Positions 60,747 through 64,000 of a stretch of 64,000 nt of DNA are shown here, piece by piece. Each line of letters opens with the position of its first letter. The first letter of the stretch is position 1. Location: assembly GCF_003014755.1 (NCBI RefSeq), contig NZ_PYAW01000001.1:1612001-1676000 (forward strand). Direction: 5' to 3'. The position numbers and the translations under genes are program-made. The notes beneath the pieces are model-generated. The model had not been told where the DNA came from, made no database searches, and worked only from the letters and a program-made list of their open reading frames with translations. The stretch is from Chitinophaga niastensis. GTDB lineage: Bacteria > Bacteroidota > Bacteroidia > Chitinophagales > Chitinophagaceae.

Positions 60747-61835
60747 ATGGCGGAGGAAAAAAAATTATTTAAGGTTAAAATCGATAACATCTCCGTGGAG
60801 GTGGAACCCGGTACAACCATACTGAACGCGGCCCGGAAGATAGGAGGAGATGTTGTGCCACCGGCCATGTGCTACTATTCCAAATTACAGGGCAGTGGTG
60901 GTAAATGCCGTACCTGTCTGGTAAAAGTATCCAAAGGTTCCGAAGCCGATCCGCGCCCTATGCCTAAACTGGTGGCCAGCTGCCGTACTACTGTAATGGA
61001 TGGTATGGAAGTCGCCAACATCACTTCTCCGGAAGTATTGGAAGCACGTAAAGGAGTAGTAGAATTTTTATTGCTTAACCACCCGCTGGATTGCCCGGTA
61101 TGCGATCAGGCCGGTGAATGTCATTTGCAGGATCTGAGCTACGAACATGGCGCAGACAGCACCCGCTACGAATTCAAACGCAGAACTTTCGATAAGATAG
61201 ATATAGGAGATAAGATCAAATTACACATGACGCGCTGCATCCTTTGCTACCGCTGCGTGTACACTGCCGATCAGCTCACCAACAAACGAGAACACGGTAT
61301 CCTTGGCCGTGGTGATGCTTCTGAAATCAGTACTTATATCTCTCAGTCGCTTGATAACGATTTTATCGGAAATGTGATCGATGTTTGCCCGGTAGGTGCT
61401 TTAACAGATCAGACTTTCCGTTTCAAAAATCGTGTATGGTTCCTGAAACCGGTAGATGCACACCGTAACTGTGAAAACGAAAAATGTTGTGGTAAAACGG
61501 TGCTGTGGATGCGTGGTGATGAAGTATTCCGTGTAACTGCCCGTAAAGATAAATACGGTGAAGTGGAAGATTTTATCTGCGATACCTGCCGCTTTGATAA
61601 AAAAGAAGCGAAAGATTGGGTAATAGAAGGTCCGCGTAAAATAGACCGCCACAGCGTTATCTCTCAGGGACATTACGTAAATACCGTGACACCTAAAGAT
61701 CCGCTGGTGGAAGTTTTGAGTGGAAGACAGCCTAAACTGCTGTTTGATATTCACTCAGAAAGTCAGGTAAACAGGCCGGATGTTGATCTGTCTAAGATCG
61801 ACGGACCCGCACATTCAGATGATTTTAAGAAGTAA
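60747..61835 (+). CDS. nuoG: NADH-quinone oxidoreductase subunit G, short form
   Basis: 362 residues, against 680-900 in many bacteria. The N-terminal 2Fe-2S domain (CYYSKLQGSGGKCRTCLVKV, then LVASCRTTV), the HxxCxxC-type 4Fe-4S segment (LDCPVCDQAGECHLQDL) and the following ferredoxin-like clusters (TRCILCYRCV, IDVCPVGALTD) are complete, as is a CCGKTVLWMRG segment. The large C-terminal molybdopterin oxidoreductase-like domain is missing. There is no remnant downstream; nuoH begins 21 bp later. Short NuoG proteins occur in this phylum, so this is probably the native form. Confidence 0.93.
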   Translation: MAEEKKLFKVKIDNISVEVEPGTTILNAARKIGGDVVPPAMCYYSKLQGSGGKCRTCLVKVSKGSEADPRPMPKLVASCRTTVMDGMEVANITSPEVLEARKGVVEFLLLNHPLDCPVCDQAGECHLQDLSYEHGADSTRYEFKRRTFDKIDIGDKIKLHMTRCILCYRCVYTADQLTNKREHGILGRGDASEISTYISQSLDNDFIGNVIDVCPVGALTDQTFRFKNRVWFLKPVDAHRNCENEKCCGKTVLWMRGDEVFRVTARKDKYGEVEDFICDTCRFDKKEAKDWVIEGPRKIDRHSVISQGHYVNTVTPKDPLVEVLSGRQPKLLFDIHSESQVNRPDVDLSKIDGPAHSDDFKK

Positions 61836-61856
61836 CAATCGTAATTACGTGTAAGT

Positions 61857-62900
61857 ATGACGTTATTAAGCATAGACTGGTTTTTTATTATTGAAAAAGT
61901 ATTGCTGATTTCAGTGGTACTGGTACTTTCACTGGTAGTGGCAATGTATTCTACCTGGGGTGAAAGAAAGGTAGCCGCGTGGATACAGGACCGCTTAGGT
62001 CCTAACCGTGCCGGCCCGATGGGATTGTTGCAACCCCTGGCAGATGGTGGTAAACTCTTCTTTAAAGAAGAAATTATTCCTACAAATGCCAACAAGTTCC
62101 TCTTTATCCTGGGCCCTTCTATTGCCATGATGGTAGCCTGTATGACCAGCGCTGTTATTCCGTGGGGAGATACACTTGTTATTGCCGGACATCCTGTTTC
62201 ATTGCAGGTGGCTGACGTAAACATTGGTGTCCTTTTCATTTTCGGAGTAGTAAGCATGGGCGTTTACGGTATCATGATTGGTGGCTGGGCTTCCAATAAC
62301 AAATATTCCCTGATGGCCTCTGTGCGTGCGGCTTCTCAGATCATCTCCTACGAACTCCCTATGGGCCTGGCTTTGATAGCATTGCTGATGCTCACAGGTA
62401 CATTGAGTTTGAAAGAGATAGTAGAGCAGCAACGTCATGGTTTATGGAATGTGGTATATCAACCGCTCGGTTTCTTCATCTTCCTGATCTGTGCTTTTGC
62501 AGAGTGTAACCGTACACCGTTTGACTTGCCGGAAGCAGAGAATGAATTGAATGGTGGTTATCACCTGGAGTATTCTTCTATGAAGCTTGGATTTTTCCTT
62601 TTCGCAGAATATATCAACATGTTTATCAGTTCTGCCCTGATAGCTACCATGTACTTTGGCGGTTATGCCTTCCCGTATATGGACAGCCTTGGCTTGAATC
62701 CGAACATGGTAACCATTTTAGGTTTCCTGGCATTGTTCCTGAAAACATTGTTCTTCATATTCTTTTTTATGTGGGTACGCTGGACCATACCGAGATTCCG
62801 TTATGATCAGCTGATGCGTTTGGGTTGGAAAGTATTGATTCCGCTGGCATTGGCGAATATGCTGATCACAGGAGCTGTGATACTGGCGCGTCAACACTAA
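61857..62900 (+). CDS. nuoH: NADH-quinone oxidoreductase subunit H
   Basis: 347 residues, eight membrane helices. Conserved loops: YSTWGERKVAAWIQDRLGPNRAGP (as GERKVAAWIQDRLGPN), LADGGKLFFKEE, FAECNRTPFDLPEAENELNGGYHLEYS (as NRTPFDLPEAENELNGG) and WVRWTIPRFRYDQLM. It joins the quinone site to the membrane arm. Confidence 0.97.
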   Translation: MTLLSIDWFFIIEKVLLISVVLVLSLVVAMYSTWGERKVAAWIQDRLGPNRAGPMGLLQPLADGGKLFFKEEIIPTNANKFLFILGPSIAMMVACMTSAVIPWGDTLVIAGHPVSLQVADVNIGVLFIFGVVSMGVYGIMIGGWASNNKYSLMASVRAASQIISYELPMGLALIALLMLTGTLSLKEIVEQQRHGLWNVVYQPLGFFIFLICAFAECNRTPFDLPEAENELNGGYHLEYSSMKLGFFLFAEYINMFISSALIATMYFGGYAFPYMDSLGLNPNMVTILGFLALFLKTLFFIFFFMWVRWTIPRFRYDQLMRLGWKVLIPLALANMLITGAVILARQH

Positions 62901-62955
62901 ATAATCATCTAATTAAATACACACCTGACTGTGTGGATTAAATAAAGCATTTATT

Positions 62956-63462
62956 ATGCAAGCACTAACAAACAGGGCAAAAGCAGTAGATCGCAGTCCG
63001 ATGACCTTCATGGAAAAAATGTACATCCCGGCTATTGCCAAAGGGATGGGCATTACTTTCAAACATATCTTCAAACGTAAGGCCACCGTTAGTTTTCCTG
63101 AGCAGAAACGCGATTTTAGCCCGGTATTTCGTGGTTTACATGTATTGAACCGTGATGAAGAAGGACGCGAAAGATGTACTGCCTGCGGATTATGCGCAGT
63201 AGCTTGTCCGGCTGAAGCCATTACCATGGAGGCAGCAGAAAGAAAGCCCGGGGAAGAAAATCTTTACAGAGAAGAAAAATATGCAGCAAAATATGAGATC
63301 AATATGCTGCGTTGCATCTTCTGTGGATTTTGTGAAGAAGCTTGTCCGAAGGATGCCATATACATGTCTGAAACCTTTGCTCCTTCTAACTATGAGCGTA
63401 AAGGATTCATCTACGGAAAAGATGATTTACTGATTCCTGATCCGAAAGAGCAGGGCAAATAA
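62956..63462 (+). CDS. nuoI: NADH-quinone oxidoreductase subunit I
   Basis: 168 residues with two 4Fe-4S motifs, CTACGLCAVACPAEAI and CIFCGFCEEACPKDAI (clusters N6a and N6b). The N-terminal 45 residues are longer than the minimal ferredoxin fold and form the usual helical extension. It follows nuoH after 55 bp. Confidence 0.97.
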   Translation: MQALTNRAKAVDRSPMTFMEKMYIPAIAKGMGITFKHIFKRKATVSFPEQKRDFSPVFRGLHVLNRDEEGRERCTACGLCAVACPAEAITMEAAERKPGEENLYREEKYAAKYEINMLRCIFCGFCEEACPKDAIYMSETFAPSNYERKGFIYGKDDLLIPDPKEQGK

Positions 63463-63515
63463 TATTATTCACAGCGCACATTAAGCTAAAAATACAATAG
63501 TCAAACATAGCAGAG

Positions 63516-64000
63516 ATGGGAATGAGTATACAACAAATAATTTTCATGGTGCTGTCGGTCATCGCGCTGGTATCAGCGTTGGGCGTGGTATTGAGCAAGA
63601 ATCCCGTGACGAGCGTATTGTGCCTGATCGTAACCTTCTTTACCATAGCAGGGCATTATATCATGATGAATGCCCAGTTCCTGGCAGTAGTGCATATTAT
63701 AGTATATGCAGGTGCCATCATGGTATTGTTCCTTTATGTGATGATGCTGATGAACATGAACGCCGACCTGGAACCGCAAAAGCGTAACTGGTTGAAATAT
63801 GCGGGTGCTATCAGCGGAGGTGCATTACTGGTAGTATTGGTAGCCGCTTTGCGCGACGCCAGTATGCCGGCATTAAGCCCTCAGTCTACCGATATCGGAT
63901 TGATCAAAAATCTGGGTCAAACATTATTCAAGCAATACGTAGTGCCATTTGAAGTGAGCAGTATCCTGTTCCTCAGCGCTATGGTAGGTGCAGTAGTGAT
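63516..64000 (+). CDS. nuoJ: NADH-quinone oxidoreductase subunit J, cut by the right edge
   Basis: 161 codons visible from ATG 63516 (ATG 63522 also possible). Membrane segments include IIFMVLSVIALVSALGVV, and the family motif FLAVVHIIVYAGAIMVLFLYV is present (AVVHIIVYAGAIMVLF), followed by MMLMNMN. The 3' end lies outside the window; nuoK-N are expected next. Confidence 0.95.
   Translation, partial: MGMSIQQIIFMVLSVIALVSALGVVLSKNPVTSVLCLIVTFFTIAGHYIMMNAQFLAVVHIIVYAGAIMVLFLYVMMLMNMNADLEPQKRNWLKYAGAISGGALLVVLVAALRDASMPALSPQSTDIGLIKNLGQTLFKQYVVPFEVSSILFLSAMVGAVV

Overview
The window looks like a chromosomal segment of a Bacteroidota bacterium, most likely of the Chitinophagaceae (Chitinophaga-like). 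The evidence is: moderate GC; start codons mostly without Shine-Dalgarno sequences; several good matches to the phylum's promoter (TTG, about 19 bases, TAnnTTTG); an atpD-atpC pair apart from the other ATP synthase genes; a short NuoG; and small protein families largely confined to this phylum (DUF6427, DUF6728 and DUF6600 types). No rRNA, tRNA, CRISPR array, prophage or transposase gene was seen. Most of the window is core housekeeping genome; the novelty lies mainly at gene borders and in changed key residues.

Layout. 1-13,066 is mostly minus strand: a cut-off lipoprotein, a YkuK-like RNase H fold protein, a CoA-binding protein, a decayed TIGR01777 SDR, a GbsR/MarR regulator, pdhC (pyruvate dehydrogenase E2), dnaX, a large membrane M48 peptidase homologue whose HExxH reads NEFGH, two GNAT proteins and a Gln-rich YXWGXW lipoprotein. 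13,366-19,425 holds pnuC, a DUF4349 protein, a Tat-exported phosphoesterase, atpDC and a YqgE protein. 19,869-32,597 holds an orphan histidine kinase, an unusual ThiF/MoeB-like protein, an S66 carboxypeptidase, metG, an S23 four-helix-bundle gene between inverted heptamer repeats, a fused fatty acid oxidation enzyme, an ABC exporter, surE and lpxB.

32,651-36,684 is a translationally coupled exo-glycosidase pair (beta-mannosidase, alpha-L-fucosidase). It is followed by an orphan response regulator, the bifunctional (p)ppGpp enzyme, purA, an acidic AT-hook protein, pabB, an intact TIGR01777 SDR, a secreted protein, a DUF6427 protein, purQ, two DsbD-type genes, hisS, a low-molecular-weight phosphatase, a PstS-like lipoprotein and a TPR protein. 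55,702 to the right edge is the complex I operon nuoABCDE-(small membrane gene)-FGHIJ, behind a well-formed promoter; nuoJ is cut by the window end.

Points of most interest. (1) dnaX has a nine-A run ending in A AAA AAG, preceded by an internal Shine-Dalgarno-like GGGGAGG, exactly at the gamma/tau border; both shifted frames stop within a few codons. (2) A set of intergenic elements is built from degenerate tandem repeats of period 7, 9 or 11, often as converging arms of long hairpins, including a perfect 46-bp inverted repeat. One pair of heptamer arms in inverted orientation brackets the S23 gene, which resembles the layout of 23S rRNA intervening sequences. (3) Several proteins keep their fold but have lost catalytic residues: the M48 homologue, the ThiF-like protein and the DsbD N-terminal domain. 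(4) A minus-strand promoter box and an orphan terminator outline a possible small RNA near 19.5-19.7 kb.
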